Origin: Apostichopus japonicus
Lineage: Eukaryota > Echinodermata > Holothuroidea > Aspidochirotida > Stichopodidae
Assembly (NCBI RefSeq): GCF_037975245.1
Contig: NC_092575.1
Coordinates: 16,404,810-16,468,809 of the forward strand
DNA length: 64,000 nt
Reading direction: 5' to 3'
Shown here: piece after piece, positions 22,354-36,359 of the stretch
Layout: each line of letters starts with the position of its first letter
How positions within the stretch are numbered: the first letter of the stretch is position 1
Position numbers and translations under genes: made by a program
The notes under the pieces: model-generated
What the model saw: only the letters and a program-made list of their open reading frames with translations
Told to the model about the DNA's origin: nothing
Database searches by the model: none

Positions 22354-25300
22354 TATTCTGTGATTCAATGATCAGACAAAACTCTAGAAATTTAATGACA
22401 TTTTCTCGATTTTATTCAGTTCAATGACTTTTAAAATTTATCTGGATGTGCCAGATATACTCGCGTCATTAAAACACTAGACCTCTGTACGCTATTTGTA
22501 AGCTGACTATATAGTCCAGGTATATCACCTAATCAGTCCTAATCAATCTTAGTCCGAAGAGGTATTTCCAATTACCCCAAAGAATTTGGCGACAGTCCAC
22601 CATCATGCATGTAGCTGTATAAAGAATGGACGTGTAAAATAAGAACAACTTCGATTACCAATTATTGTCCAAACCGATTGCGGATAGTTCTGCAATATCA
22701 TGACATGATTGAACCCTTTTACACAAACTGTATTTATACTATACGTGTGCGGAACCAGTTTTCAGATTTAAGATTAACAAGTCAGTTATCTTATTTGTAC
22801 CTCTTGAAGCCTCATATTAAAGGTGATTTCCTCTCAGAGACGCTATGAGCGTAGATTACACGTGACATTCTACAGGGTGCCGTGTGTAAATGATAACAGC
22901 ATGAAAAGAAAACTCCTTTAAGTTCTACTCAACCTTACAAGATAACAAATCTTCCAGTGTAATCTAACTACTAACTCCATGTAGTTATCTGTACTGGCTA
23001 CATGTTTATCGGTGGTATGCATGCATTAATCCCCGGCTTGTTATTCCAGAGACAACGCCTTCGTGACTGATATACGCAAACATGTTATGAGTTTGGGACA
23101 CCATATTGACACCCACAGAGTGGAGTATAAAGTACACAGAATCTTATCAAATGATGAAACTATTACATTGCACTACTCTATATAGTAACTCCTCCTCCCG
23201 GTTCCCAACGACCAAGGGGTAACGGTTGTATTCATGTGTTCGATATTTTCAAGGTTTCATAACGGATGTCGACAACGGAATACCATATGTAGCCTACATT
23301 CATGATTGATGCACTGAATTACGGGTGACTCGTTTCAGTCATAAACCCTTTCTAAGTCTACTTCGTCAGCTTGAATAAGGAAATTGTTTGGAATGAGTTC
23401 GAAATTTGATCTAAGCCCATGCAACGTAATCATGCTACTAACTGCAGATGGTACAGTAAATAGTGTAGGCTTTACTTACCTTTCAACCACAAACAAATAA
23501 CTTTGTTGAGTGCGGAGTGCGGCCCTAAAGCCCTCCTCTTGTTTTCCACTCGACTCAAGTCAGTCAATGTTCTCATTTCAATTCGCTATTCAAAGATAAA
23601 TATAGTAGATAATATATAGGCGACGTGCTCTGCTTAGGCCCATACGTACGCGCCTATACATTCAGTTATTACATTACTACCTTTACCATTCTGTTTTATG
23701 ATTCATGACCAGTGCTGTACAACTTAGTTTACAGTCACGTAGTAGCTGCGCTCAGAGCCTACACTCATGCTATTAATTTTCGTTAAAGTCGAGTTTCCAT
23801 TTCGGTTTTCTATTGCTATGGAAACTATAATTCATCTGCCCTCTCAGGTCACCCCGAAGTGTCTCCAAAAAAGTGCAAGGATTTTTAGCGCGTGCAGGCG
23901 TACAATGTGCATGTCTATAAGGGCTATACATTATAAAGTTTTGTTATGACACAATGCCACAGGGACGGTGGTTAAACCATCATGCGGCTTTTGGGATGAA
24001 GGGTGGGGAGCCTTACGGGATGGGTGGGAAGAGAGCATTGTTTACTCATTCACCCACTATAGGTGTAGTAGGGATACACCTGCTGTCAGTCTGTAGGCCT
24101 ATATGTATGGTTGACCGTACACAACTAACGTTCATTACAGCACGCAGTGCTACAGCAGTGGATGGTATATACAATGGCAAACCGGCAATTTGTGAAGGTG
24201 AAACAAAGAGCAATATAACATTTCTAGGCTGTACCCGTTGTATCTTGTTCGTTTGTTGCGGGAGGGGCAATGAAATAGCTTGGGAGAGGGTGGGGGGGGG
24301 ACATTTCGAAATTGCAAAATAGCCCCTGTATAACGTACACATCCCCGGCGAATTCGAAGCCCCAGAAATTGTAGGATTTTGAGATATTTCTTGCTTTCTC
24401 GTATATAGACTATGATCGGTACATAAAACCCATGAATTTAATTTCTGTGGAAGGAATTTGAAGCTCGGAAACTCAAGTGCATGCTTTCAACAGTTCTCTT
24501 GTAGCTATTTTAATTGACTGGGATTTTCTTGAGGCTTAAGTTGATTGCTGAACAAAATTGCCGAAAATGTTCTGAATCTAACTGTGAAAACCACATCCTC
24601 ATAGCATATCGTGATATTAATTTTTAAAATTTAGTGATATCTTTTAAATGCATCTGGCAACAGCGGATTGAATGACGTCATCAGGGCACTTCAGTTGCAA
24701 TGTCTCTGTTTTTGTTTACAATTTGTCAATCATTTATTTCACAAACAACAAGAATATTTCTACAAAAAAAGATACATTTTCATAAATTTCGAAGTACAGA
24801 GAACTTTGACAGCTATATATAAACATTCCATTTGAATCAGGTTTCATGGATAAATCAACAAAAATATTATAATAGCCTAAGTAAAGCATTTGCCCAGATG
24901 ACATCACAAACCCCCTACTGTGATACATGTATTGGAATAGTTGAAGGTTTAGCCAGTCAAAATAAGTATATTACCCAAATCAATATGGGTCATTTGGACG
25001 TTAGGCAATTCCGGATTTCATTTTTTTCTACCGCAGCCAACATGAGGAGGGGGAACTGGGGCGTGCGAGTGGGCAGGCGCTCATCATGGTTGGGGCATAT
25101 GTCCCCAGTAACCCCACCCTCCTTGGCGCCTCCACTGCTCTCGTGTTTAAAGCGGAGTTTCATCAGTAGAAGACTTACTTTAATTAGGCTATATGGCTAT
25201 TCACAATATCTTTAGGTTAATATTTAATGGATCATGTAGTGCATAAGAACCTTGTGGTCTGTTTTATTGGTGTACCTTCGTTTCTTTGAAATCTTGACTT

Positions 25301-25359
25301 GACTCGGGAATTTTTCCCCAGATTGATTTCAATCAAGCATACGTAGCATAATTTTTTAC
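22354..25359. other. Upstream/intergenic region of the 495-aa gene
   Basis: No further gene supported. Several 60-127-codon frames (23954-24322, 24832-25215 and opposites) lack splice context and family resemblance. A G-rich run lies near 24292-24300. Confidence 0.4.
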
Positions 25360-25363
25360 TTAA

Positions 25364-25959
25364 AGGATTGGTTCAGGTGTCTGACATGTCTATCTTGTAT
25401 GAAAGAGCTTAAAAAGACAAACAGAATAGGGAAGAAACTACCATGATAGCATTCTCTGTTAAGTAGATATCACACTTTGAAGATTTCAAAATTTCTTTGC
25501 AAATGACTGGTGTAGAAAGACTAACTGTGAGGGTGTGATGTCACATCCTCACTTCCTTAACATGTGTCAATATATTTCATTAAATAATAATTACATATTT
25601 TTTCACAAATCTAAAAAAATATAATCAAACATTCTTCGAAGAATGTTTGATTACATCTGATCAGATGTTAAATCTCAAATACTTCCCTTGACACATATGA
25701 AATCTCCTGACGTATCTTTTGGTTGTAAGTCATAGAATCTTACAAAATATTTTAATAAAATAACAAAGACTTTTCAGGAATGTGAGGATATGACGTCACA
25801 GCTAGTCTGATTTCAGCAGTTTCTACACAATCAGATAGAACTTTAAACTTGAATATCTCCTAAACGGAGAAATATATTTGAATAATTTCTTCACTATTGT
25901 GTTTCTTTTATTGTCCTCTTTTATATAAGATAAACATTTGTGACACCTGAAATAATCCT
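25364..25959. mobile_element. Fold-back TTAA element (596 bp)
   Basis: TTAA at 25360-25363 and 25960-25963 flanks ends AGGATTGGTTCAGGTGTC and its partner GACACCTGAAATAATCCT. Similarity between the arms continues inward for well over 200 bp (for example AGACTAACTGTGAGGGTGTG against its inverted partner near 25790). Near the middle is a perfect 30-bp palindrome at 25623-25652, ATTCTTCGAAGAAT at its core. TTAA duplication is known for piggyBac and Kolobok transposons. There is no coding capacity, so it is a MITE of one of these groups. Confidence 0.85.
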
Positions 25960-25963
25960 TTAA

Positions 25964-27012
25964 GTAGACTATATAGAGAGGTAAATGTCTAACCAGCTCG
26001 CGATATGTACGATACTCAGGGAGCCTAAGGACAACACACGTGTAATCAATATATAGTTGGCACTGAGATTGATCTTACTACAGGTACCCAACACATGTGT
26101 GAGATTGCTAGAGGTGGGGGGGGGGAGGTGGGGGGGGGGGGGTGAAGACTACCGTTCAGTTGAATTGAACCAAAGATGCACGTAAACCGTTATTGTGAAG
26201 TTAGAACCCCCTCCCCACCCCCACCTCCAAAGGTAACGTAAGATAACATCGTATAATATACTTGCGAAAGCGGGCAATTAGGAAATTATGAACGTTACAG
26301 TTACTGGTCTGTGAGTTAATTATTATAGTGCACGTGCGCGCTACAATATTGACATTACGCATGCCAAGTGGATTGGACGTTGAAATTTCAAGTTTCACAT
26401 AGTCTCTGTAAATTTGCAGTTTCAGAGGCTAGCTGCATAGCCAACTTTTTTGAGCCTGTCACGGCGATCACAAGCGCCCTCACTTTATAGGTACCTACAT
26501 GGCTGGTGTGTTGTCCGGCCAAAAAACAACAACACAATGAACAACCGAAAAGTTCTTCCTAATGCTGCAAGCACTCCAACGCGCACTACAATACTGCGTA
26601 TTTGCAGGCATATACAGATCTGGTAATACGTTGGGATATTACAGGTTTGTACACATGACTGTATGCTTACATTAACCATGAATATGTTGTTCATGGATTA
26701 AAGAGTAAAATCTAGTCGTAGTGTTTTAAGGGTGCACAAAATATATTGTTGTCGGAAAGGAATTAGTAGTGAAGAAAGGGAAGAGCTGACGGGATGAGGT
26801 AGTTGATATTGGAACGGGAAGGAGGTCGAAGGGAGGGGGGGGCGGGGAGGGGGAGGGGGTTCAAGGAAGTCCCACTATGTCATCCCAAAATCTGCATCTA
26901 GTATCTTGCACATTATAACTTTCTGTACTTTGTTTTCTTGCGTCAGAAGAAAATAGGGGGGGGGGGGGGAGGAGAAGAAAATCAATACTCAGACAAAAAC
27001 ATTTCCATAATT
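25964..27012. other. Intergenic with G-rich tracts
   Basis: Strong G runs at about 26116-26142, 26836-26861 and 26956-26969 (with GGAGG/GGGGAGG context) could form G-quadruplexes on the plus strand. No gene recognised. Confidence 0.5.
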
Positions 27013-27135
27013 TCAAGTTATATTAAGTTATATCAAGTTATATTAAGCTATGTCATATAATATCACTTTATACTAAGTTATTATCAAGCTATACTAAGTC
27101 GTATCAAGTTAAATCAAAGTTTTATCAAGTTGTAT
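27013..27135. repeat. Degenerate ~11-bp minisatellite
   Basis: About eleven imperfect copies of (T)ATCAAGTTATATTAAGTTA-type words in tandem. Confidence 0.75.
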
Positions 27136-28256
27136 TTAAAATACATTGGTCATTTTATCTTATACTACGCAGTAGTTCCACGATTCTATCAACACAAGAG
27201 AAAACGGTGAGATAATATATAAACAAATAGATATTTCGTAGAAACGATAATCCAAGAGTAATTTCACTTTTGGGTGATAAAAGAGGATCATGTTGATATC
27301 ATCTTTATGAAGTTTGCGTTTATTTCCTATATATACGTTTTACTGTTGAACGAGATATTTCATAGTGAAATTTTGGCACAGTTTGTGTCATCACAAGTGA
27401 ATATGAAGCAAATTGGATTCGATGTCATGTATGACAAAAAGCTTATGACAAAATGTTTTGATGTGTTTATTGTTCAATCTTGTGTTGACCTTGGATTAGG
27501 TATGGGTCTAAGTTTCCCTTTTAAGGACGTGAAAGTAGCAATATACCAATGAGAGCGCGGTGTATTCTAATATGATGGAAAAAAAGAATTTTCGGCGCAA
27601 GGTTTGTAATAAACAGAAAACACCTTCAATGTGAATATATGGTCTCACAACTCTTAACTTCAAGTTTACAAGTTAAAAAATCGAAAGAATGCATATTTAC
27701 TCTACAAATATTCAACGACTAGAGTAGTTTGATTGATATGCTTAAATGACAGACAGAAGTAATATTCAAACATTCCAATCGGGCTCCGCAACCGCAAAAT
27801 CAACAGACAGCCGTCCAAGATCCAGTTCCACGAAACTTATTCAATTTGTTTTTACGAGAAGCTGGTGCATGGCTACGAGTTTCAGTAGTCTAACGTCGTT
27901 GTCATGGAACCACCAGCAGTAGCGTGGCAGTATCATGAATTGATCTCTACAAGTACTTGCAAGTTGTTATTATTATTGTATAAGAGATATTTTAAAATAA
28001 GTGTAGGAGTTTTTTATAGTCAAGCAAACATGTTTTTCGTTCTGGCTATACTGCAGAAGCTGATCGTTGAGTCAATCGCGCAGCGCCGGTTTGCGATACA
28101 AATTTTATCCGACGTGTTTGGGTGCTTGTGTGTGTGGGTGTTTTTCGCGTTGTACCAAAACTTTGCCCCAGTGACTCGGCGAGAAGTAACTGGTACAGAC
28201 TATGCACGTTAGAACATATATATCAGATCCCTTGTGTGGCCCCAATTGAATAATAC
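27136..28256. other. Intergenic with two orphan open frames
   Basis: Plus-strand frames at 27274-27552 (92 codons) and 27904-28212 (102 codons, ATG in TCATGGAAC, start MEPPAVAWQYHEL) are long for this AT content but match no family I know. Neither has convincing splice context. I do not call them genes. Confidence 0.3.
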
Positions 28257-28590
28257 TGAAGCTTAAGCATTAATAAATTACATGATTTGATTAATTATTT
28301 TGGTTAATTAAATCACACTGTACTTAAACTATTTGTAATCAACTATGTACATAAATATAGAGGTTTACTCAAAATGATGAATGATTTACATGAAACTTTC
28401 AATCAGAAAAAAAACAAAAACAAATGTTGAAGCTTAAGCATTCATAAATTACATGATTTGATTAATTATATTTGTTAATTAAATTAAATGGTACTTAAAC
28501 TATTTGTAATCAAATATGTACATAAATATGTGGTGTACAAGGTGTACTCAAAATGATGAATGATTTACATGAAACTTTAAGTCAGACAAA
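28257..28590. repeat. 171-bp tandem duplication
   Basis: Two copies start at 28257 and 28428. They share TGAAGCTTAAGCATT, AATTACATGATTTGATTAAT, ACTTAAACTATTTGTAATCA and CTCAAAATGATGAATGATTT, with small indels. Confidence 0.9.
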
Positions 28591-29472
28591 CAAAATGTTC
28601 AGTTTGATTCACAAATCCTGCATAATACGCATTTCACCACCAGTGTCAAAAAGTAAATAATGGGAATCCATTAATTTTCGAGCACTGTTTAAAATTTCGC
28701 GAAGTACTTCAAGACAGTTAAGAGGTACTTATGAAAAATAAACGTTGATCGCATCCAATGTAAATTCCATAAGGTTAACTAACAGTCGACGTATACTGTG
28801 AATTTTTATTTACATGTCGGAAATCAGACGAGAAGAAAACCACAGTGTTCAATGTCTATTCTGTATTGTCTGCTGATGTCTGCTGTATTGTCTGCTGTGA
28901 ATATATTTGAAAAATGTCGTCCAACAAACTCAGTAGGGTATAACTATAACTAAACGGTATAACTTGGGCACATTTAAAATGCTTAAAAAGCTCATCTGCA
29001 GATTTGCGGCCGCCAACCAAGTATGCTGATAAGACCAAAATAATTGTCAGTTATGGTAACACATTTTTGCTTCGTTTTGTTCCCTCCTATAAAGAATAGA
29101 GTTGCACATACAATTCGGGAAATATGTTTGTAAAAGTTGACATAGCCTACTGATTTTTTATTTTTTTTTAAAAAAACTTTTAGGACAGTACTAATGCATT
29201 ACAGCATTAACATTCTTACAACTTACGTTCAGAATGGGATGTATTTAATCAGTGTTACAAAGAGGAAAGTAGTAGAAAAATCTCTTCTCCTCCCCTCCCC
29301 CTTCCAATAGACACATCTTAGCCATGTACAACCACCACCGCCCCGCCCACCCCCTCCGGCCTCCCGATTCGATGAAAAGTGTTTACACCGTGAATTAAAA
29401 TTTTGAATATATAGACATGTAACACTTCTCCTAATTTACATTTTGTGTTATATTTCATTATTAAAGAAGGAT
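28591..29472. other. 3' flank of the TRAF gene
   Basis: No gene supported. This is the expected 3' UTR and downstream region of the minus-strand TRAF gene. No clear AATAAA was seen on the minus strand close to the stop. Confidence 0.4.
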
Positions 29473-31937
29473 TTACAGTAAAATCATATTGTCGTAGTCC
29501 ACGTGTACTTTTAGAAACATGGTGTCATCCCGAATGTAGTCAAGGGTTTTCATCACGTTCAATGGGACAAACTTTTGTGTCCCAAAGCTGGCGTTTCTCT
29601 CCCCTACCGGTCTCCCCAAGAATGGTTTGTTGTCCTTGCATGCGTTAGGTTTGATGGTGTAGGAGATATTTCGGCGGGCGGAGGGGTCTTGGCACTGATC
29701 GATGAGGGTAAATGTACAGCGGTGGCTGAAGGGCCAGGGCAGAAGCGCGTCGTACTCCCCACGGCAGATACAGATGAACACGGACACAAAGTGGCCCTTA
29801 GCTGCATGTATTCGGTGAGATGGCGGGGTTAAAAGGTAAAAGGACAGTGTAAAAATTCTCATAGAAGTTTAGTATACATTTTGACAGAAAGAACTTAGAC
29901 CATGATTGATAAGAATGAACTGGAATTCAGTTGATTTACTATAAGCATCTTCAGAAGAGTAGAGGAATAATGATATAATAACAATATACGGTGCGGTTTT
30001 AATATCATAACTTATGTTAAATTTGACAATATTGAAAGACTTTGTGCTCTAAGTCACGCCACGCAAAAACAAAAAGAAGAAAAAGAATAAGAAGAAGATG
30101 ATGAGAAAGAAACAAGAAAACATAGAAAAAATAATATATCAAATTTAATCATATGATTTCCACATTTCTTTCTATTAATTTAAGTTACTAAGCCGTTTCA
30201 GGAATATTCAGCAGGTGCGCATATCCAAAGGGACGCCAAAAGTGTAAAATGAGTAAAGCAATTATCAGTTAGAATGGGAACTGTTAGTCAACTCTTTGGG
30301 TGGGGGCTAGGAATGGGCGGGGCGGGGGAAAGAAGGGGGGCAAGAGATTAACATTTTCTCAAGAAAAGAAATCCCCCAACACACACACAAGAAAAAAGAC
30401 GTTTCTCATATTAGATTCCTCATTGTAAGTTAACGGACAGTAAGTGATGATTCATTTACCTTTGCCATCACCATTAAGACACAATGAAACAGCCATCTTG
30501 TAACCATGACGACTGGTTAAAAATGGCGGACTAAAGATGGTGATCTTCTTGCCAGTTTTCGCCTCCTGAAATCTCTCTGAATATTTATCGATCTTCCAAA
30601 CCAACTGTGAACCGTACAGTTTCTCCAAATCATGAACCTTCTGAACACAAACACTGAGTGAGTCCTGAACAAAAGGAAGAAAGATGGATTTATAAACGTG
30701 AGACCCAGTGTTTACGTTCAGAATATGAATATGCAAATCTGTTGGATTTGTGTGTGTATGTACGTGTGCGGGTTTGTGTGTGTTTGTGTAAGTTGCTCAT
30801 TCACTCAAATTTTCATTTGGTGCCATATAGGTTGAATAAAAAAATGTCTTTGTGCAGTATATTTGCATAGCATATGAATTAATCAGTAAACAATTGCAAC
30901 AACAATACCAGCTTTATAGAATAAGTTTAATATAGATTAGATGGTATACACGAGCTCTCTGCTACATGTCCTTAAAATTAACTAATCTGACATTGAGAAT
31001 TCAATATGAAATTATTTTGTTGACATTTTACCTTGTGATCAGTCAGCATGTCTTGTTGTTTCTCCATGAGTTCCTTGTTTACAATCATCGTCTTACCGAC
31101 CAATGACAGATGCTCTGTTGGCTCGTCGCTGATATGTTTCTGCATCCTCTGCCTCTCGCACTGTTAGTGAATATCACAATGAGATGTCGTATAAGATAAA
31201 TAATCGGCGCTATAACGAGAACAGGCTGGATGTGGCACGGACATAGGCGTAGGAGACCAATTTCATTTGGGGGGGGGGGGTGGGGGGGATGTAACGACTT
31301 GCCCGAAAAATATAACCAAAATTTTTCGCGCGCTCCGCGCCCGTTCAACATCTTAATGTGCATATCATATATGCATTCATCGGTAATTACATCGCCTGCC
31401 AATAACATACAATCATTTGCCGTGTTATTACCCTTCCGTAGTTATAATTATTGGGGAAGTCGGTACAATAATAATGATGATATTGATATAAGTTTAACCA
31501 TTGAAAAACACATTGCAAATGATATTTCTTTCAGTAGGTGCCCGAAAAATTCTCAGCACATTGCCCGATTTTTTTCAAAAATATTTGGTTTGGGGCTGCA
31601 GCCCCCCCCCCCAGCCCCCGCCTCCTACGCCCATGGCCGCACGGATATGGGATGATGAGGAGGAGAAGGATGGTAGGGTGAGGAATTATTTTGATTCATC
31701 AAAATGATATGCTAGGCCTATGAGATGCAGTTCAAAAGTGAATGCCATGCCCAAAGGGTATACTGAATTCTGACACAAGAACATGACGAGGAAATAGGGG
31801 GCTATATAAGTCACGTATGATGGTAAGGAGGAGAGGGGGGTGGTGGGTCTTTATTTGTTTGCCATTCACCAGTGTTGTATCATCGTCTGTTAAGAAAAGG
31901 TGTGTATAAATGATAGAATGATTTATATATATGTATA

Positions 31938-31982
<45 letters not shown>

Positions 31983-34909
31983 GTTTAAATATATATATAA
32001 AAATATAGTCTCCATACCTTGTAATCACATCCCATCACACTGAATGGACACGGTATCTTCGCTTTAGGGCAGTCGTTCTCGATATGTTCTTTAACCTGTT
32101 ATCAACGAAGCAAGCAGATAAATATATACCTGATATTAGTATCGATGGTCTAAAATGGTCTATTTTAGAACCCTCATATAGGCTAGTATTAAGCTGTTAT
32201 TTGTGTTTCATTTGCATAAATTGGAATAAGGATTTCCAAATATTGACATTTCCTCCCAAACTGATACAATAAGTATTGTCCTATAGAATATTTACTTATA
32301 TTTATTTATAGAATATATTTGGTTGTGTGTAAAATGTTCTTGTATTCTCATAACTGGGAAGAAACATTAAAAGTACTGGATAGAGAGGGAAAGCAAAGAC
32401 ATCCTTCATAGTACATGAAAATGCAAGTGTGTGTGTGAGAGAGAGGGGGGGGGGGGTGGGGGTTGGTGGGGGGATTGATTGTTAACAAACTGACAAATGT
32501 ACCTCGCCCCTTGGGATATCTGTGAGCTTGCAACCGTTCGGACAAGGGACCGGAAACCGCTTGCATGCATTCATGTGGGCAATCTCATCTTTGTAGAATA
32601 CACAGGTGTCGCAGAACTCGCACTGCACCATACGTTTGGTACAGTCTTCCGTCACGTGACCCTCCAGGAATCTCTTTTCGAATTTCGCGCCACATTCGTT
32701 AGGGCACTCCACTTCGATATACATACAAACGCTCCAGTGTTCCTATATCAGCGAAGGTAAATAGAGACAGATGTAAATAAATACTTATAGTGACCTCATT
32801 ATGTACATATATAAAAACCCTACTCACATACCTAAAAAGAGGGGGTGGGTGTCGGGTGTCAATCAGGGGGGCCTGGAACAAAAATATGGCAAATATGGCT
32901 CCAGCGAGTGATTCTGAAGAATAAAAAAATGAAAGTTCACATGTTGAAACTATAGTTTATGATATCTTATAAATTTATTCAAAATGGGTGCACGCAGCTA
33001 CAAATACCTAAACATCTTCTATAAACCAGTATACCTTGTTTTCCTCCAAGATTCCTTCCCACGGACAACCTTTCTTAAAATTTGCGCATTTTACTTCCAA
33101 TTCTCCGATCTCTTTTCTGAAGTCTGTATCGACGTACACCTGTCAAATGTAATGAACAAAATCATTAAAAAAAACAGTATTTCTGATAGTTTCTTAAGTT
33201 TAGAAAATTACTTTAATTCCTGCTTGCACCGTGGCTCATACTTTACGGGACGCAAACCATGGTAAAAAAAAACAAAACTGCACAACCATTTAACAAATTA
33301 TTGTCCTCGCTAATTATATTGTAGTCCATATACCATCACTTACCGGTTACTATGGCACGTTTACTTCACATGCATTCAACATTTTACCTATCCCTTATTT
33401 AAACTATTCACCATATTAACAACACTACTCCTGCATGATCTATGCATCGCACGTCATAATACACCCGATCAATACAAATGCGTCTGTCGTCAAATATGTA
33501 GGATTTATATATAGGTACCACATGTGCATTGAGCTTTCATACATACACACATACACACACACACACAGTCATACACACAAAAATAGAAAAAATGTCAACA
33601 TTTCGGATTTCGTTTAAAATTATAGATAAAAACAACTGCATCGTGATTGACATTGAACTGTGCCGTCAAAAGAGTATCATTTGCGAAATGCTGTTTTTTT
33701 GGTGACGAAAGAATCACACGCCAAACACAGACAGTAACCTTTACCTCTTCTGTTATTGATTGTGAACTATGCGATGTTAAATTTAAAAAAAATATATTAC
33801 TTTCAAAAAGGTTAATTGATTCATGATTGAAAAATCGATTGATCGATTGATTGAACTTGCCACGTTTATCTGCTGCAGTAATTGAATCATTAAATTAATA
33901 TAATTAGAACAACAATTTCATAAGAACAAAATTTAAAAAAACAGGATAACTTTTTTTGGCATATATACAAACAGTTATGTTCTATGAACTGTCAGGGCAA
34001 TAACCAGTTACGCAATACGGAATAAGGCATCACGACTTTCACGACGTTGTGAACCTATAAGCTACCGTACACGACCGTACCGCTATTCGAGTCAACCTTA
34101 TTGGATTAGTTGGATGTTGTGCTGTAATAGTGCATACAATGAAGCACAGCCATAAGCTATAATTCGATAAATATGTCAGCAAATGTCATTCCATCGAACT
34201 GTTACACAATCAGACCCATACTCATTATATAAGTTCTGCGTCCATGTGATCACAGAAAAGACGTGAAACACCACTGGCTTGACGAGATTGGGCAGAGGGG
34301 CAGGGGTGGGGTGGTTGTGGTAAGTGCAGTTCAGGCTGGGCTTCAAACAGACATAATTGTCCCTGCGGAGCCAGAACTGGCTATCGACACCCCTTTTGCG
34401 GTATCACGATCTACGGAATGACATATGTATCAAAAATGTCCAAAACAATATAAGCATGTCCAAAATAATATAAGCATGTCCAAATAATATAAGCATGTCC
34501 AAATTTATATAAACATGTCGAAACTAATATGAGTATGTCCAAAAATAATAAGAGCATGTCCAAAATAATATGAGAGTGTCGATAGACTATATGAGCATGG
34601 CTAAAATATTAAGTAGTGTCGAAAAATAATACAAGAGGGTCAAATATAACTGCTTAATTCAATTTTGTATTGAATATTTTGGCGTTTTAAGTTACGCCAT
34701 ATGTTGCAAAATATCCAAAATAATATAAGCATGTCCAAACTAATATGAGCATATCCAAATTTATATAGACATGTCGAAACTAATATGAGCATCGGAACAG
34801 ATTACACACATCATATGGATCCCGAGATGTGCGTGAGAATTGATCAGTAAAACACATTAAAGTCAAAGGGCGTTTGTAGGGTACGACATGCCTTATTTGT
34901 AACTATTCA

Positions 34910-34975
<66 letters not shown>

Positions 34976-36359
34976 AACAAACAGATATATATATAAACAA
35001 ACAGATATATATATAAACAACAGAAAAGTCAGTGCCTAATTTCTTTTATCAATGTATATACAAACTAGTTATTTAGTGTGGACAAATTTACGAACAGTCA
35101 GTGTAAGTCCATATTGGGAGAAATAACTAAAGAATGATTGACTGTATGTTGAATTTATATGATGTTCCACTAAACTACTGTATATGGTTTCATCGAACCT
35201 TGATCGGTGCTAGAACGAATTCCTGGCAGAAATCAAGGACAGTTCCAAGCTTTCCTTAATGAGGGGAGGGGGTTGCCATTGAGTCCGGAGGGGGGGGGGG
35301 TCCTCCGCTAGTAAAACAATTAGACGTCAGAAAATGGTACATGGGCTGAGGCATGCGTCGGCTACTATATATATATATAGTATAGCTTGAAATGCAAGGT
35401 TGTGCTAATAACTATACTTTTCAGATTTTGGCAGAAGTTAAAGGGGTGTGGTGGTGGGGGGGGGGGTGATGTTGTACCCCTTGGATCCGCGTCTAGGAAT
35501 ATACATTAAATAATCACCAATTTTATTTCCTAGTTTATGATTAGTGATATATTAAAACAAATTAATGACCTCATTACCTTATCTCTTGATACCGGAGACT
35601 GGTCGATCGGGCATCGTTGCAAAATTCTGTAAAATAAATAATTGATAGGGAAAAAATGGAAATATCACATTTCTTGTAAAGGAAAAATTGGCGACCAACC
35701 AAATAATAATAATATTAATAATAATAATAATAGGATTTTATAGGTTTTTTCATCAAACCTTTACATTTTACATACGATTTCTCCCTTATTATGACGTCAA
35801 AGAACTGGGAAATTCATGTTATGTTTCGGTTGAAATTGAAGTCAACCAAGTCATATCTTCACCACGCCAATTGTAATGAAGAAATAAGGAGAAATAAAGA
35901 CAAATTCCCTTTTGCAGAAACAATCAAATCCATGAAGGCAAACATTTTTGGAGAGGGCGATGGGAGGGGATAGAGAAGGGGGACAGAATGAGGAGGAGGA
36001 AGGGTTGTAGGGGGAGCGGACGTAATTTTCACACCCATGTGCCGGGTTAAAACAACAACAACACATACTCACCTACATAGCTCTGACAAACAGCTGGAAC
36101 AGCAATAATGACCGCACGATTCAAATTGTACGGGATACCGTAGGACCTGTGTACACATGACACATTCGTATTTCTTATCCAGTGGCTCTAAAAACACTAC
36201 CTCAAGACCTCCCATTGTAATCTTGGGTGTTTCAGCCCTGGCGCTATCGCTGCTAGCTGTACTGTCATTGCTGGCGCTGGACCGAAGCGAAGCCTGAGAC
36301 CCTCGCTGCGAAATGGAATCAGATAACGAAACTTGACTTCCTCTTGTTGGTTCGGGCAT
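29473..36359 (-). CDS. TRAF-family adaptor / RING E3 ligase, eight exons, 473 aa
   Basis: Exons on the minus strand: 36359-36073, 35626-35578, 33139-33035, 32742-32503, 32095-32018, 31160-31032, 30664-30460, 29801-29473. All have GT/AG borders, and phases add to 1422 nt with one stop at the end. Domains: Ser-rich N tail; RING at residues 66-104 (C66, C69, C82, H84, C87, C90, C101, D104, the CPxD form used by TRAFs); TRAF zinc fingers about 130-270 (CPNECGAKF, CEFCDTC, CPNGCKL, CPFSVMGC); short coiled coil about 270-315 (NKELMEKQQDMLTDHK); MATH/TRAF-C 317-466 (VWKIDKYSERF, GYKMAVSLCLNGDGKA, DALLPWPFSHRCTFTLIDQ, YIRDDTMFLKVHVD). TRAFs trimerise through MATH/coiled coil, bind receptors and ubiquitinate signalling partners in NF-kB/JNK pathways in the cytosol. 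Which vertebrate TRAF it is closest to (TRAF2/3/5 or TRAF4) was not decided. It looks intact. Confidence 0.93.
31242..31638. mobile_element. MITE in a TRAF intron (~395 bp)
   Basis: Left end CATAGGCGTAGGAG and right end CTCCTACGCCCATG are inverted repeats with one mismatch. GCACGGA occurs just before the left end (31235-31241) and three bases beyond the right end (31639-31645), a likely target duplication of 7-8 bp with a blurred right border. Polypurine/polypyrimidine runs and a CGCGCGCTCCGCGC core resemble the other hAT MITEs here. It lies in the intron between exons 5 and 6 of the TRAF gene. Confidence 0.75.
31921..31980. repeat. (TA)n microsatellite in a TRAF intron
   Basis: About 60 bp of TA dinucleotides with two ATG interruptions. 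Confidence 0.95.
34437..34795. repeat. ~20-23-bp minisatellite in the second TRAF intron
   Basis: Tandem copies of CATGTCCAAAATAATATAAG with drift (GTCGAAACTAATATGAG variants) at 34437-34640. It resumes at 34708-34795 after a short unrelated insert. Confidence 0.85.
34912..34976. repeat. (TA)n microsatellite in the second TRAF intron
   Basis: A TA run of about 60 bp, followed by three copies of ATATATATAAACAAACAG. Confidence 0.95.

Noticed and set aside
27904-28212. 102-codon plus-strand frame starting MEPPAVAW
   Set aside because: Plausible ATG context but no recognisable family, partner exon or regulatory context; could be chance.
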